A stretch of DNA of 64,000 nucleotides from Streptomyces thermodiastaticus. Lineage in GTDB: Bacteria; Actinomycetota; Actinomycetes; Streptomycetales; Streptomycetaceae. The notes beneath the pieces were generated by a model. That model was not told the origin of the DNA. It made no database searches and saw only the letters and a list, made by a program, of their open reading frames with translations. Shown here one piece after another: positions 27,499 through 35,419 of the stretch. The number at the start of each line of letters is the position of its first letter. Position 1 is the first letter of the stretch. The DNA lies in contig NZ_BNBV01000005.1 in assembly GCF_014656135.1 (NCBI RefSeq), positions 181,824 through 245,823 on the forward strand. Direction: 5' to 3'. Both the position numbers and the translations under genes were made by a program.

Positions 27499-28437
27499 AT
27501 GACCACCCACTCCCGCATCCGCACCCTCGGTACCCGCGAGGTCGGCCCCGGCCGCCCCGTCTACATCACCGCCGAGATCGGCATCAACCACAACGGCGAC
27601 CTGGACAACGCCTTCAAGCTGATCGACGTGGCCGTCGAGGCCGGGTGCGACGCCGTGAAGTTCCAGAAGCGCACCCCCGAGATCTGCACCCCGCGCGACC
27701 AGTGGGACGTCGAGCGGGACACCCCCTGGGGCCGGATGACCTACATCGACTACCGGCACCGGGTGGAGTTCGGCGAGGACGAGTACCGGCAGATCGACGC
27801 CTACTGCCGGCAGAAGGGCATCGACTGGTTCGCCTCTCCGTGGGACACCGAGTCCGTCGCCTTCCTGGAGAAGTTCGACGTGCCCGCCCACAAGGTGGCC
27901 TCCGCCTCGCTCACCGACGACGAGCTGCTGCGCACCCTGCGCGCCACCGGCCGCACCATCGTGCTGTCCACCGGCATGTCCACCCCGAAGCAGATCCGCC
28001 ACGCGGTGGAGGTCCTCGGCTCGGAGAACATCGTGCTCTGCCACGCCACCTCCACCTACCCGGCCAAGGCGGAGGAGCTGAACCTGCGGGTGATCAACAC
28101 CCTGCAGCGCGAGTACCCGAACGTCCCGATCGGCTACTCCGGCCACGAGACCGGCCTGCAGACCACGCTCGCCGCCGTCGCCCTCGGCGCCGTCTTCGTC
28201 GAGCGCCACATCACCCTGGACCGCGCCATGTGGGGCTCCGACCAAGCGGCCTCCGTGGAGCCGCAGGGCCTGTCCCGCCTGGTCCGCGACATCCGCACCA
28301 TCGAGGCCTCGCTCGGCGACGGCGTGAAGCGGGTCTACGAATCGGAACTGGCGCCGATGAAGAAGCTGCGCCGGGTCGCCGGCGTCGTCGCCGAGGCCGA
28401 GATCGCCGCCGCGGCCGGCGAGCCGGTCGCGGTGTGA
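27499..28437 (+). CDS. neuB: N-acetylneuraminate/Kdn synthase family protein
   Basis: A 312-residue TIM-barrel enzyme that condenses phosphoenolpyruvate with a mannose-type sugar to form a nonulosonic acid. Key segments: YITAEIGINHNGDLDNAFKLIDVAVEAGCDAVKFQKRTPE, DWFASPWD, KVASASLTDDELL, LSTGMST, LCHATSTYPA, PIGYSGHE and ERHITLDR. It lacks the C-terminal antifreeze-like SAF domain (family usual about 345). ATG 27499, with GAGGA 12 bases upstream. No UDP-GlcNAc 2-epimerase gene is nearby, so a mannose-derived product (Kdn) is more likely than Neu5Ac. Confidence 0.9.
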   Translation: MTTHSRIRTLGTREVGPGRPVYITAEIGINHNGDLDNAFKLIDVAVEAGCDAVKFQKRTPEICTPRDQWDVERDTPWGRMTYIDYRHRVEFGEDEYRQIDAYCRQKGIDWFASPWDTESVAFLEKFDVPAHKVASASLTDDELLRTLRATGRTIVLSTGMSTPKQIRHAVEVLGSENIVLCHATSTYPAKAEELNLRVINTLQREYPNVPIGYSGHETGLQTTLAAVALGAVFVERHITLDRAMWGSDQAASVEPQGLSRLVRDIRTIEASLGDGVKRVYESELAPMKKLRRVAGVVAEAEIAAAAGEPVAV

Positions 28438-28460
28438 GCCCGAGCAGCGGCGCCACTCCC

Positions 28461-29513
28461 ATGACCCCCCACACCCTCGCCTTCGTCGAGAGCCCGGTGC
28501 AGCTGCTGAACGTCCTGGAGTGGGTCCACGCCCGGCGCCCGCTTGTGGACGAGCCGCTCACCCTCGTCGTGCTGTCCCCGACCGACCCGATGACCCGCGG
28601 CCAGCTGCGGCGGATGGCCGAGCTCGCCCGCCGGGACGGGCACGAGGTCCGCTGGGAGGAGGCCCGGGACGGCGCCGGGGCGCCGGTACGGACCGTCGGC
28701 GCCCTGGCCGGGCCGCTGCGCCGGGCCCGGCGGGTGGTGGTGGGCGACCCGTTCTCCCGGTACGTGCAGCTGCTGCTCGCCCTCACCCGGGCACCCGACC
28801 TCGTGGTCGTGGACGACGGGACCGCCACCCTGGAGTTCGCCGCCCAGCTCACCCGCGGGGAGCGGCTGGTGCGCTGGCACCGCAAGGGTGGCCGGCTCGG
28901 CCCGCGGGAGGCTCTGCTCGCCCCGGTGTCGGCCGTCGCCCGCCGCCGGCTCACCCCGCGCACCGGCCGCACGGTGGAGATCTTCTCCGCCATGCCGCTG
29001 GACGAGGTGCCCGACGGCGTGACCGTGACCGTCAACGACTTCGCCTGGACCCGCGCCCGCTTCGGCCCGCCCCGCGTCATCCCGGGGGCCGATCTCGTGG
29101 GCACCTCCCTGGTCGAGACGGGCGTGGTCGACCGGGACCGCTACCTCGGAGCGGTCCGCGCCCTGGCCGCCGCCCACGGGGCGCGCCGCTACTTCGCCCA
29201 CCGCCGCGAGAGCGCCGACAAGCTGCATGAGATCGCGGTCCGTACCGGCCTGGAGGTGGTCCGCCCCGACCTGCCGCTGGAGCTGATCGCCCGGCGCGGC
29301 CCGGTCGGCCGTACGGTGCTGAGCTTTCCGTCCACGGTCGTGCACACCCTGCCGCTCGCCCTGGCCGGCACCGCCGTCCGGGTCGCGGTCTGCGACATCG
29401 ACCCCGCCTGGCTGACGGCCGGGGCCTCCCCGAGCGCCCGGCACTTCCTGGCGGGGGTGACGGACACGGCACGGGCGGTGCACCGTCTCGCCCGGACGGC
29501 GCAGCCCGGCTGA
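28461..29513 (+). CDS. Sialyltransferase-like protein (GT52-type features)
   Basis: A 350-residue protein in the same run as neuA and neuB. FVESPVQLLNVLEW at the N-terminus, VVVGDPFSRYVQLL, the VVVDDGTATLEFA segment (D/E-D/E-G motif), RYFAHRRESADKLHEIA and SFPSTVVHTLPLAL (S/T motif) match the organisation of lipooligosaccharide sialyltransferases of family GT52. It would transfer the CMP-activated sugar to a growing cell-surface glycan. ATG 28461 is taken; GTG 28434, overlapping the neuB stop as GTGTGA, is an alternative coupling start. Distant similarity only. Confidence 0.72.
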   Translation: MTPHTLAFVESPVQLLNVLEWVHARRPLVDEPLTLVVLSPTDPMTRGQLRRMAELARRDGHEVRWEEARDGAGAPVRTVGALAGPLRRARRVVVGDPFSRYVQLLLALTRAPDLVVVDDGTATLEFAAQLTRGERLVRWHRKGGRLGPREALLAPVSAVARRRLTPRTGRTVEIFSAMPLDEVPDGVTVTVNDFAWTRARFGPPRVIPGADLVGTSLVETGVVDRDRYLGAVRALAAAHGARRYFAHRRESADKLHEIAVRTGLEVVRPDLPLELIARRGPVGRTVLSFPSTVVHTLPLALAGTAVRVAVCDIDPAWLTAGASPSARHFLAGVTDTARAVHRLARTAQPG

Positions 29514-29650
29514 CCTTCGCTCCCGGGCGGTACCCGCTGGTCAGCAAGGTGCCCGGCGGTGTCCACAGCTCGGACACGGGGGGCGTGGCCCTTGCCAGGC
29601 GTGGTATCCGTGAAGAAAGCAGTGCGGGACGGATGCCGATGTGTACCCGT

Positions 29651-29684
29651 CCCGGCCGATGTCCATGCGCCGGCGGCCGGTTTT
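29651..29684 (+). terminator. Terminator with U-tract
   Basis: CCGGCCG (29651-29657) pairs with CGGCCGG (29673-29679), followed by TTTTTCTTT. A T-rich tail is rare in this genome, making this a good intrinsic terminator for the nonulosonate operon. Confidence 0.7.
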
Positions 29685-29757
29685 TCTTTCCCCTGACGGG
29701 CTGAATTTTTGTTGATCGTGGGACAGTTGACCGTTCCGGCGGCATACCCTCCAGAGG

Positions 29758-31053
29758 GTGAAGCACCTGATGTCCCCACAGTCCGAGGTCGAAGTCCCCG
29801 CGGAAGCCACGCTGCCCGGCACCCTGCCCGAGGCACTGTTCGCCGAACTCGTCGCGTTCCGCCGCGACCTGCACATGCATCCGGAGCTCGGCAACCAGGA
29901 GTTCCGCACCACCGCCGCGATCAAGGAGCGGCTGGAGAAGGCCGGCCTCACCCCCCGGGTGCTTCCGGCCGGGACGGGCCTCGTCTGCGACATCGGCGCC
30001 GACGCCGCGGTGGACACGGACATCAGCCTTCCCACCGGTCCCGGCGCGGACGGCCTGATCCCCGGCGCCGTCACTCCCGGCATCCTCGCCCTGCGCGCCG
30101 ACATCGACGCGCTGCCCATCCCGGACACCAAGACCGAGTGCCCGTACCGCTCCACCGTGCCCGACCGCGCCCACGCCTGCGGCCACGACGTGCACACCAC
30201 GGTGGTGCTCGGCGCCGGCCTGGTCCTGGCCGAACTGGACCGGCAGGGCCTGCTGCCCCGGCCGGTCCGGCTGATCTTCCAGCCCGCCGAAGAGGTGCTT
30301 CCCGGCGGGGCGATCGAGGCGATCAAGGCGGGCGTCCTGGAGGGCGTCAGCCGCATCCTCGCCGTGCACTGCGACCCGCGCGTGGACGCCGGGATGATCG
30401 GGCTGCGGCAGGGCGCGATCACCTCCGCCTGCGACCGGCTGGAGGTGACCCTCGACGGCCCCGGCGGGCACAGCGCCCGGCCGCATCTGACGACCGACCT
30501 GGTCACCGCGGCCGCGCGGGTCGTCACCGACGTGCCCGCGCTGGTCGGCCGCCGGGTCGACACCCGCGCCGGGCTCGCCGTGACCTGGGGACGCATCGAG
30601 TCCGGGCACGCCCCGAACGTCATCCCCCAGCACGCCGAACTGTCCGGGACCGTGCGCTGCCTGGACATCAACGCCTGGCGGCAGGCGCCCGACATCGTGG
30701 TCGCCGCGATCGACGAGGTGGCCAACCTGCACAAGGCCAAGTCGGAGATCAACTACGTGCGCGGGGTGCCGCCGGTGGTCAACCAGCCGGACGTCACCGA
30801 GCTGCTGCGCAAGGCCATGACCGCCCGGCGCGGCCCGGAGTCGGTGGAGAGCACCGAACAGAGCCTGGGCGGCGAGGACTTCTCCTGGTACCTGGAGCAC
30901 GTGCCCGGCGCCATGGCCCGGCTGGGCGTGCGCACCCCCGGCGAGCGGACCCTGCGTGACCTGCACCAGGGCGACTTCGACGCGGACGAGTCCGCCATCC
31001 GGGTCGGTGTGGAGCTGTTCACCGCGGCGGCCCTGCTGCACCCGGCGCACTGA
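29758..31053 (+). CDS. M20 family amidohydrolase
   Basis: A 431-residue metal-dependent amidohydrolase (AbgB/HipO/AmaA type) that removes acyl groups from amino acids or similar amides. RRDLHMHPELGNQEF, ALRADIDALPI, HACGHDVHTTVVLGA, QPAEEVLPGGA and GGEDFSWYL carry the metal ligands (Cys, His, Glu) and catalytic acid; the dimerisation insert includes GGHSARPH. GTG 29758 sits 7 bases after TACCCT, suggesting a leaderless mRNA; ATG 29770 is an alternative. It is followed by a strong terminator, so it is monocistronic. Confidence 0.9.
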   Translation: MKHLMSPQSEVEVPAEATLPGTLPEALFAELVAFRRDLHMHPELGNQEFRTTAAIKERLEKAGLTPRVLPAGTGLVCDIGADAAVDTDISLPTGPGADGLIPGAVTPGILALRADIDALPIPDTKTECPYRSTVPDRAHACGHDVHTTVVLGAGLVLAELDRQGLLPRPVRLIFQPAEEVLPGGAIEAIKAGVLEGVSRILAVHCDPRVDAGMIGLRQGAITSACDRLEVTLDGPGGHSARPHLTTDLVTAAARVVTDVPALVGRRVDTRAGLAVTWGRIESGHAPNVIPQHAELSGTVRCLDINAWRQAPDIVVAAIDEVANLHKAKSEINYVRGVPPVVNQPDVTELLRKAMTARRGPESVESTEQSLGGEDFSWYLEHVPGAMARLGVRTPGERTLRDLHQGDFDADESAIRVGVELFTAAALLHPAH

Positions 31054-31109
31054 CCACCCGCGCCGCGCCGGACACCTGCCTCACCCGGCGCGATACATCG
31101 ACCCCTGAG

Positions 31110-31136
31110 GAACGGCCCCGGCACCCGGGGCCGTTC
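31110..31136 (+). terminator. Terminator hairpin
   Basis: GAACGGCCCCGG (31110-31121) pairs with CCGGGGCCGTTC (31125-31136), a 12-bp perfect stem with a 3-base loop. Confidence 0.75.
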
Positions 31137-31364
31137 GCCGTGTCGGCCGCGTCCTCGGCGAACGGCCCGTGCGAGGGTGTGCCGACGCCGTCGTCCGCCG
31201 TCTCCAGTAGGATCGGTCCGCCTCGGTGCGAAGGAGGTGTCCGGCAGTGAGCGTGCCGGCCGGCACCTCGCCCTCCGCAAGGGTTCCGGTGCTGTCCGTG
31301 CGAACCGCGCACGGTGTGGCCACAGCTCGATAACGGAGGGGACAGAAGGGGTTTTCCGGCAGTT

Positions 31365-31380
31365 CTACGCGCGTTACGCT
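31365..31380 (+). promoter_or_regulatory. Putative nucleoside-regulon operator and -10 of the BMP operon
   Basis: CTACGCGCGT (31365-31374) is a 10-of-12 match to the palindrome CTACGCGCGTAG found upstream of deoC and PNP, and is immediately followed by TACGCT (31375-31380), a TANNNT -10 box. The same spacing of operator and -10 occurs at the other two sites. Confidence 0.55.
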
Positions 31381-31431
31381 GCGGCGGAACCAGCGCCTGG
31401 TCCGGGCGCTTGCACGAAGGAGTCTCGTTCC

Positions 31432-32475
31432 ATGCGCCGGGTGTCCCGTATCGCGGTTGCAGGTGTGGCAACCGCAGCCCTCGCCGTCACCGTGTCCGCC
31501 TGTGGCAGCTCGTCCAGCGAGTCCGCCGGCCAAGGCAAGAACCTCGGTCTGGCCCTCGCCTACGACGTCGGCGGCAAGGGCGACCAGTCCTTCAACGACG
31601 CCGCCACCGCCGGTCTGGAGAAGGCCGACAAGGAGTTCGGCTACAAGTCCACCGCCGTCGAGCCGCAGGACGGCGAGTCGGACGCCGACAAGGTCCAGCG
31701 TCTGGAGACCCTCGCCAAGCAGGGGTACAACCCGGTGATCGGCGTCGGCTTCGCCTACGCGCCGGCCGTCAAGGAGGTCGCCGCCAAGTACCCGAAGACC
31801 ACCTTCGGCATCGTCGACGACGACACCATCAAGGCGAAGAACGTCGCCGACCTGGTCTTCCACGAGGAGCAGGCCTCCTACCTGGCCGGCGTGGCCGCGG
31901 CCAAGGCGACCAAGTCGAACGTGGTCGGCTTCATCGGCGGTGTCGACGTACCGCTCATCCACAAGTTCGAGGCCGGCTTCAAGCAGGGTGTCCAGGACAC
32001 CAAGAAGGGCGTCACGGTCAAGTCGCAGTACCTGACCGAGACCGCCGCCGAGGGCGGCTTCTCCAGCCCCGACAAGGGCGAGAACGCGGCCAACGGCCAG
32101 ATCGACGCCGGCGCCGACATCATCTACGCCGCGGCCGGTCTGTCCGGCCAGGGCGTCATCAAGGCGGCCTCCACCCACAAGATCTGGGCCATCGGCGTCG
32201 ACTCCGACCAGTACAAGCAGGCCGCGCTGGCCAAGTACAAGGACGCCATCTTCACCTCGGCGATGAAGGACGTCGCGGGCGCGGTGTACAACCTGGCCAA
32301 GTCGGTCAAGGACGGCAAGCCGGAGACCGGTGAGGTGCGCGCCAGCCTGGCCACCGGCGGCGTGAGCCTGTCCGACTCCAACCCGGCCTTCAAGAACAAC
32401 GCCGAGGTCCAGGCCGCGGTGAAGAAGGCCGAGGAAGCCATCAAGAACGGCACCATCAAGGTCAAGACCTCCTGA
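31432..32475 (+). CDS. BMP family nucleoside-binding lipoprotein
   Basis: A 347-residue extracellular lipoprotein of the Med/BMP (PnrA) family, which binds purine or pyrimidine nucleosides for an ABC importer. Signal peptide with lipobox VTVSAC (Cys 24), then GLALAYDVGGKGDQSFNDAATAGLEKA, GFAYAPAVKEVAAKYPKTTFGIVD and YAAAGLSGQGVIKA, all BMP marks. ATG 31432 has GAAGGAG upstream. It heads the operon with the ATPase, two permeases, cdd and possibly deoA; a perfect hairpin follows the gene, which would favour excess of this subunit. Confidence 0.94.
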   Translation: MRRVSRIAVAGVATAALAVTVSACGSSSSESAGQGKNLGLALAYDVGGKGDQSFNDAATAGLEKADKEFGYKSTAVEPQDGESDADKVQRLETLAKQGYNPVIGVGFAYAPAVKEVAAKYPKTTFGIVDDDTIKAKNVADLVFHEEQASYLAGVAAAKATKSNVVGFIGGVDVPLIHKFEAGFKQGVQDTKKGVTVKSQYLTETAAEGGFSSPDKGENAANGQIDAGADIIYAAAGLSGQGVIKAASTHKIWAIGVDSDQYKQAALAKYKDAIFTSAMKDVAGAVYNLAKSVKDGKPETGEVRASLATGGVSLSDSNPAFKNNAEVQAAVKKAEEAIKNGTIKVKTS

Positions 32476-32537
32476 GACGGGCCCGGCCTGTCGCGGACAC
32501 GGCCGCAAGGACGCTGCCGGGCAGCGTCACGGCCGCG

Positions 32538-32577
32538 GAACGGGGTGCGGGTGGCCGAACCGGCCCGCACCCCGTTC
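32538..32577 (+). terminator. Intra-operon hairpin (partial terminator)
   Basis: GAACGGGGTGCGGG (32538-32551) pairs perfectly with CCCGCACCCCGTTC (32564-32577), loop of 12. It lies between the binding-protein and ATPase genes. Confidence 0.65.
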
Positions 32578-32654
32578 ACGGCAGAATGCTCGGGCCGGAC
32601 GGTCGGTGAAGCAGCATCGACCGGGTCCCGGGCAGTGTGTACAGCAGGGGCGCT

Positions 32655-34289
32655 ATGCGCGTAGAGCTGCGGCCCCTTTCCCAAGGAGAGTGCGCCATCG
32701 ACGCGTCCAGCAGCCCTCCGCCCACCGCTTCCTCGACCGCCGCGGTGGAGCTCGCGGGCATCACCAAACGCTTCCCCGGTGTCGTGGCCAACCACGACAT
32801 CCACCTGACGGTCCGCAAGGGCACCGTGCACGCCCTCGTCGGCGAGAACGGGGCCGGCAAGTCGACCCTGATGAAGATCCTCTACGGCATGCAGAAGCCG
32901 GACGAGGGCACCATCACGGTCGACGGCGAGCAGGTCACCTTCAACAGCCCCGCCGACGCCATCGCGCGCGGCATCGGCATGGTCCACCAGCACTTCATGC
33001 TGGCCGACAACCTGACCGTGCTGGAGAACGTCGTGCTGGGCAGCGAGAAGCTGCACGGCATCGGCGGCGCCGCCCGCAGGAAGATCGAGGAGATCTCCGG
33101 CCGGTACGGCCTCGGGGTGCGCCCCGACGCCCTGGTGGAGACCCTCGGTGTCGCCGACCGTCAGCGCGTGGAGATCCTCAAGGTCCTCTACCGCGGTGCC
33201 CGCACCCTGATCCTCGACGAGCCCACCGCCGTGCTCGTCCCGCAGGAGGTGGACGCGCTCTTCGCGAACCTGCGCGAGCTGAAGTCCGAGGGCCTGTCCG
33301 TCATCTTCATCTCGCACAAGCTCGGCGAGGTCCTGGCGGTCGCCGACGACATCACCGTCATACGCCGCGGCACCACGGTCGGCACCGCCGTGCCCTCCGA
33401 GACCACCCCGCGCCAGCTCGCCGAGCTGATGGTCGGCAGCGAGCTGCCCACCCCGGAGACCGCCGAGTCCACGGTCACCGACCGGCCCGTGCTCACCGTC
33501 GACAAGCTGCGGCTTCAGGCCGAGGGCGGCCGTGCCGTCCTGGACGACATCAGCTTCACCATCCATGCCGGTGAGGTCCTGGGCCTCGCGGGCGTCGAGG
33601 GCAACGGGCAGACGGAGCTGATCGAGGCGCTCATCGGCCTGAAGCCCGCCGATTCCGGCACCATCACCCTGGGGGGCGAGGAGATCACCGCCTGGCCCAC
33701 CCGCAAGCGCCGCGAGAGGGGCGTCGGCTACATCCCGGAGGACCGCCACCGCCACGGCCTGCTGCTGGAAGCACCGCTGTGGGAGAACCGCATCCTCGGG
33801 CACGTCACCGAGCGCCCCAACGCCAAGGGCTTCTGGCTCGACCCCAAGGCCGCTCAGGCCGACACCCGCCGGATCGTCGAGGAGTACGACGTCCGCACCC
33901 CCGGCATCGACGTCACCGCAGCCTCCCTGTCCGGCGGCAACCAGCAGAAGCTGATCGTCGGCCGGGAGATGAGCCACCACCCGACGTTCCTGATCGCCGC
34001 CCACCCCACCCGTGGTGTGGACGTCGGCGCGCAGGCGCAGATCTGGGACCAGATCCGCGCCGCCCGCCGTGAGGGCCTGGCCGTGCTGCTGATCTCCGCC
34101 GACCTCGACGAGCTGATCGGCCTGTCCGACACCCTGCGGGTGATCTACAACGGCCGGCTGGTCGCGGACGCCGACCCGGCCACCATCACCCCCGAGGAGC
34201 TGGGTTCGGCCATGACGGGTGCCGCCTCCGGCCACCTGGAACACGCAGACACCGACGACACCGCCGGCCCGGAGGGCGAGGCCCGATGA
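32655..34289 (+). CDS. Nucleoside ABC transporter ATP-binding protein (tandem NBDs)
   Basis: A fused two-domain ATPase (RbsA/MglA-like, 544 residues from ATG 32655) powering the BMP importer. NBD1: GENGAGKST Walker A, LILDEPTAVL Walker B. NBD2: degenerate Walker A GVEGNGQTEL, signature LSGGNQQKL, degenerate Walker B FLIAAHPTRGVD, the usual asymmetry in this family. The start is unsettled: ATG 32655 has AGGGG 6 bases upstream, but the best ribosome site, AAGGAGAG at 32683-32690, precedes ATC 32697 by 6 bases, and homologous sequence begins after it. The stop overlaps the permease start (ATGA). Confidence 0.9.
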   Translation: MRVELRPLSQGECAIDASSSPPPTASSTAAVELAGITKRFPGVVANHDIHLTVRKGTVHALVGENGAGKSTLMKILYGMQKPDEGTITVDGEQVTFNSPADAIARGIGMVHQHFMLADNLTVLENVVLGSEKLHGIGGAARRKIEEISGRYGLGVRPDALVETLGVADRQRVEILKVLYRGARTLILDEPTAVLVPQEVDALFANLRELKSEGLSVIFISHKLGEVLAVADDITVIRRGTTVGTAVPSETTPRQLAELMVGSELPTPETAESTVTDRPVLTVDKLRLQAEGGRAVLDDISFTIHAGEVLGLAGVEGNGQTELIEALIGLKPADSGTITLGGEEITAWPTRKRRERGVGYIPEDRHRHGLLLEAPLWENRILGHVTERPNAKGFWLDPKAAQADTRRIVEEYDVRTPGIDVTAASLSGGNQQKLIVGREMSHHPTFLIAAHPTRGVDVGAQAQIWDQIRAARREGLAVLLISADLDELIGLSDTLRVIYNGRLVADADPATITPEELGSAMTGAASGHLEHADTDDTAGPEGEAR

Positions 34290-35419
34290 AGAAGTTCGAC
34301 AAGGAGCGGGTGCTCCTGGCGGTGGCCGGGCCGGTCATCGCCCTCGTCGCGGCGATCGTGCTGACCTCGGTCGTGCTGATCGCCTCCGGCAAGAGCCCGA
34401 TCGAGCCGTACGTGCTGATGCTCCAGCAGGCCGGCTACTCCGACGTCCAGGTGCTCATCATCAACCAGGCGTCGATGTACTACCTGGCGGCGCTGGCGGT
34501 GGCCATCGGCTTCCGGATGAACCTGTTCAACATCGGCGTCGACGGCCAGTACCGGCTCGCGGCCGTGATCACCGCCGTGGTCGGCGCCCACCTCGCCCTG
34601 CCGTCCTTCCTGCAGATCCCCGTGCTGCTGCTGGTCGGTATGCTCACCGGCGCCCTCTGGTCCGGCATCGCGGGTGTCCTGAAGGTCACCCGGGGCGTGA
34701 GCGAGGTCGTCGCCACGATCATGCTCAACTCCATCGCCACCGCCCTCATCGGCTACCTGACCCTGTCGGACGTGTGGGGTGTGCAGGTCGGCAACAACAT
34801 GACCACCGGCACCATGCACAAGTCCGGCTGGTTCCCCGGCATCGACCTGGGCGCGGACGTCGGTGAGATCTACGGCCTGGTGTTCCTCGCCGTGGCCATG
34901 GGCATCGTGTACTGGATCGTCCTCAACCGCACCCGCTTCGGCTTCGACCTGCGCGCCACCGGCGAGTCCGAGACCGCCGCCGCGGCCTCCGGCGTCGACG
35001 CCAAGAAGATGGTGCTCACCGCGATGCTGATCTCCGGCGCGGTCGCGGGCCTGTCCGGCCTGCCGCTGCTGCTCGGCGACTCCCACACCTACAGCCTGAG
35101 CTTCCCCACCGGCCTCGGTTTCACCGGCATCACCATCGCGCTGCTCGGCCGCAACAACCCGGTCGGCATCGCCTTCGCCGCGCTGCTGATCGCCTTCCTC
35201 GACAAGGCCTCTCCCGCGCTCGACTACGCCACCCCGGTGGCGTACGAGAAGGAGATCGCCACCATCATGCAAGGCCTGATCGTCTTCGCGGTCGTCATCT
35301 CCTACGAGGCCGTCCGGCAGTGGGGCCTGCGCCGCCAGCAGAAGCGGGTCGGCGCCGAGCTCGCCGCCGCGGCCGCCGCACTGAACAACTCCGAGAAGAA
35401 GGAGGTGGCGGCCCGATGA
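34286..35419 (+). CDS. Nucleoside ABC transporter permease
   Basis: A 377-residue membrane permease of the BPD_transp_2 (LivH/RbsC-like) family, about 8-10 helices. FNIGVDGQYRLAAVITAVVGAH and GVSEVVATIMLNSIATALIGYL are hallmarks of the BmpB/YufP-type nucleoside permeases, and ATGESETAAAASGVD is the ATPase-coupling EAA-like loop. ATG 34286 overlaps the ATPase stop by 4 bases. It forms the heterodimeric channel with the next gene product. Confidence 0.93.
   Translation: MKKFDKERVLLAVAGPVIALVAAIVLTSVVLIASGKSPIEPYVLMLQQAGYSDVQVLIINQASMYYLAALAVAIGFRMNLFNIGVDGQYRLAAVITAVVGAHLALPSFLQIPVLLLVGMLTGALWSGIAGVLKVTRGVSEVVATIMLNSIATALIGYLTLSDVWGVQVGNNMTTGTMHKSGWFPGIDLGADVGEIYGLVFLAVAMGIVYWIVLNRTRFGFDLRATGESETAAAASGVDAKKMVLTAMLISGAVAGLSGLPLLLGDSHTYSLSFPTGLGFTGITIALLGRNNPVGIAFAALLIAFLDKASPALDYATPVAYEKEIATIMQGLIVFAVVISYEAVRQWGLRRQQKRVGAELAAAAAALNNSEKKEVAAR

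Larger units (their letters stand above)
31054..31431. other. Intergenic region with terminator and nucleoside-operon promoter
   Basis: 378 bases. The amidohydrolase terminator is at 31110-31136; the promoter and putative operator of the nucleoside transport operon are at 31352-31380. The middle part (31137-31340) holds no recognised element; I saw no purine riboswitch fold. Confidence 0.55.

Noticed and set aside
31137..31431. A purine or other riboswitch upstream of the BMP operon
   Set aside because: No conserved aptamer core was seen and the mapped -10 leaves only a 45-base leader.
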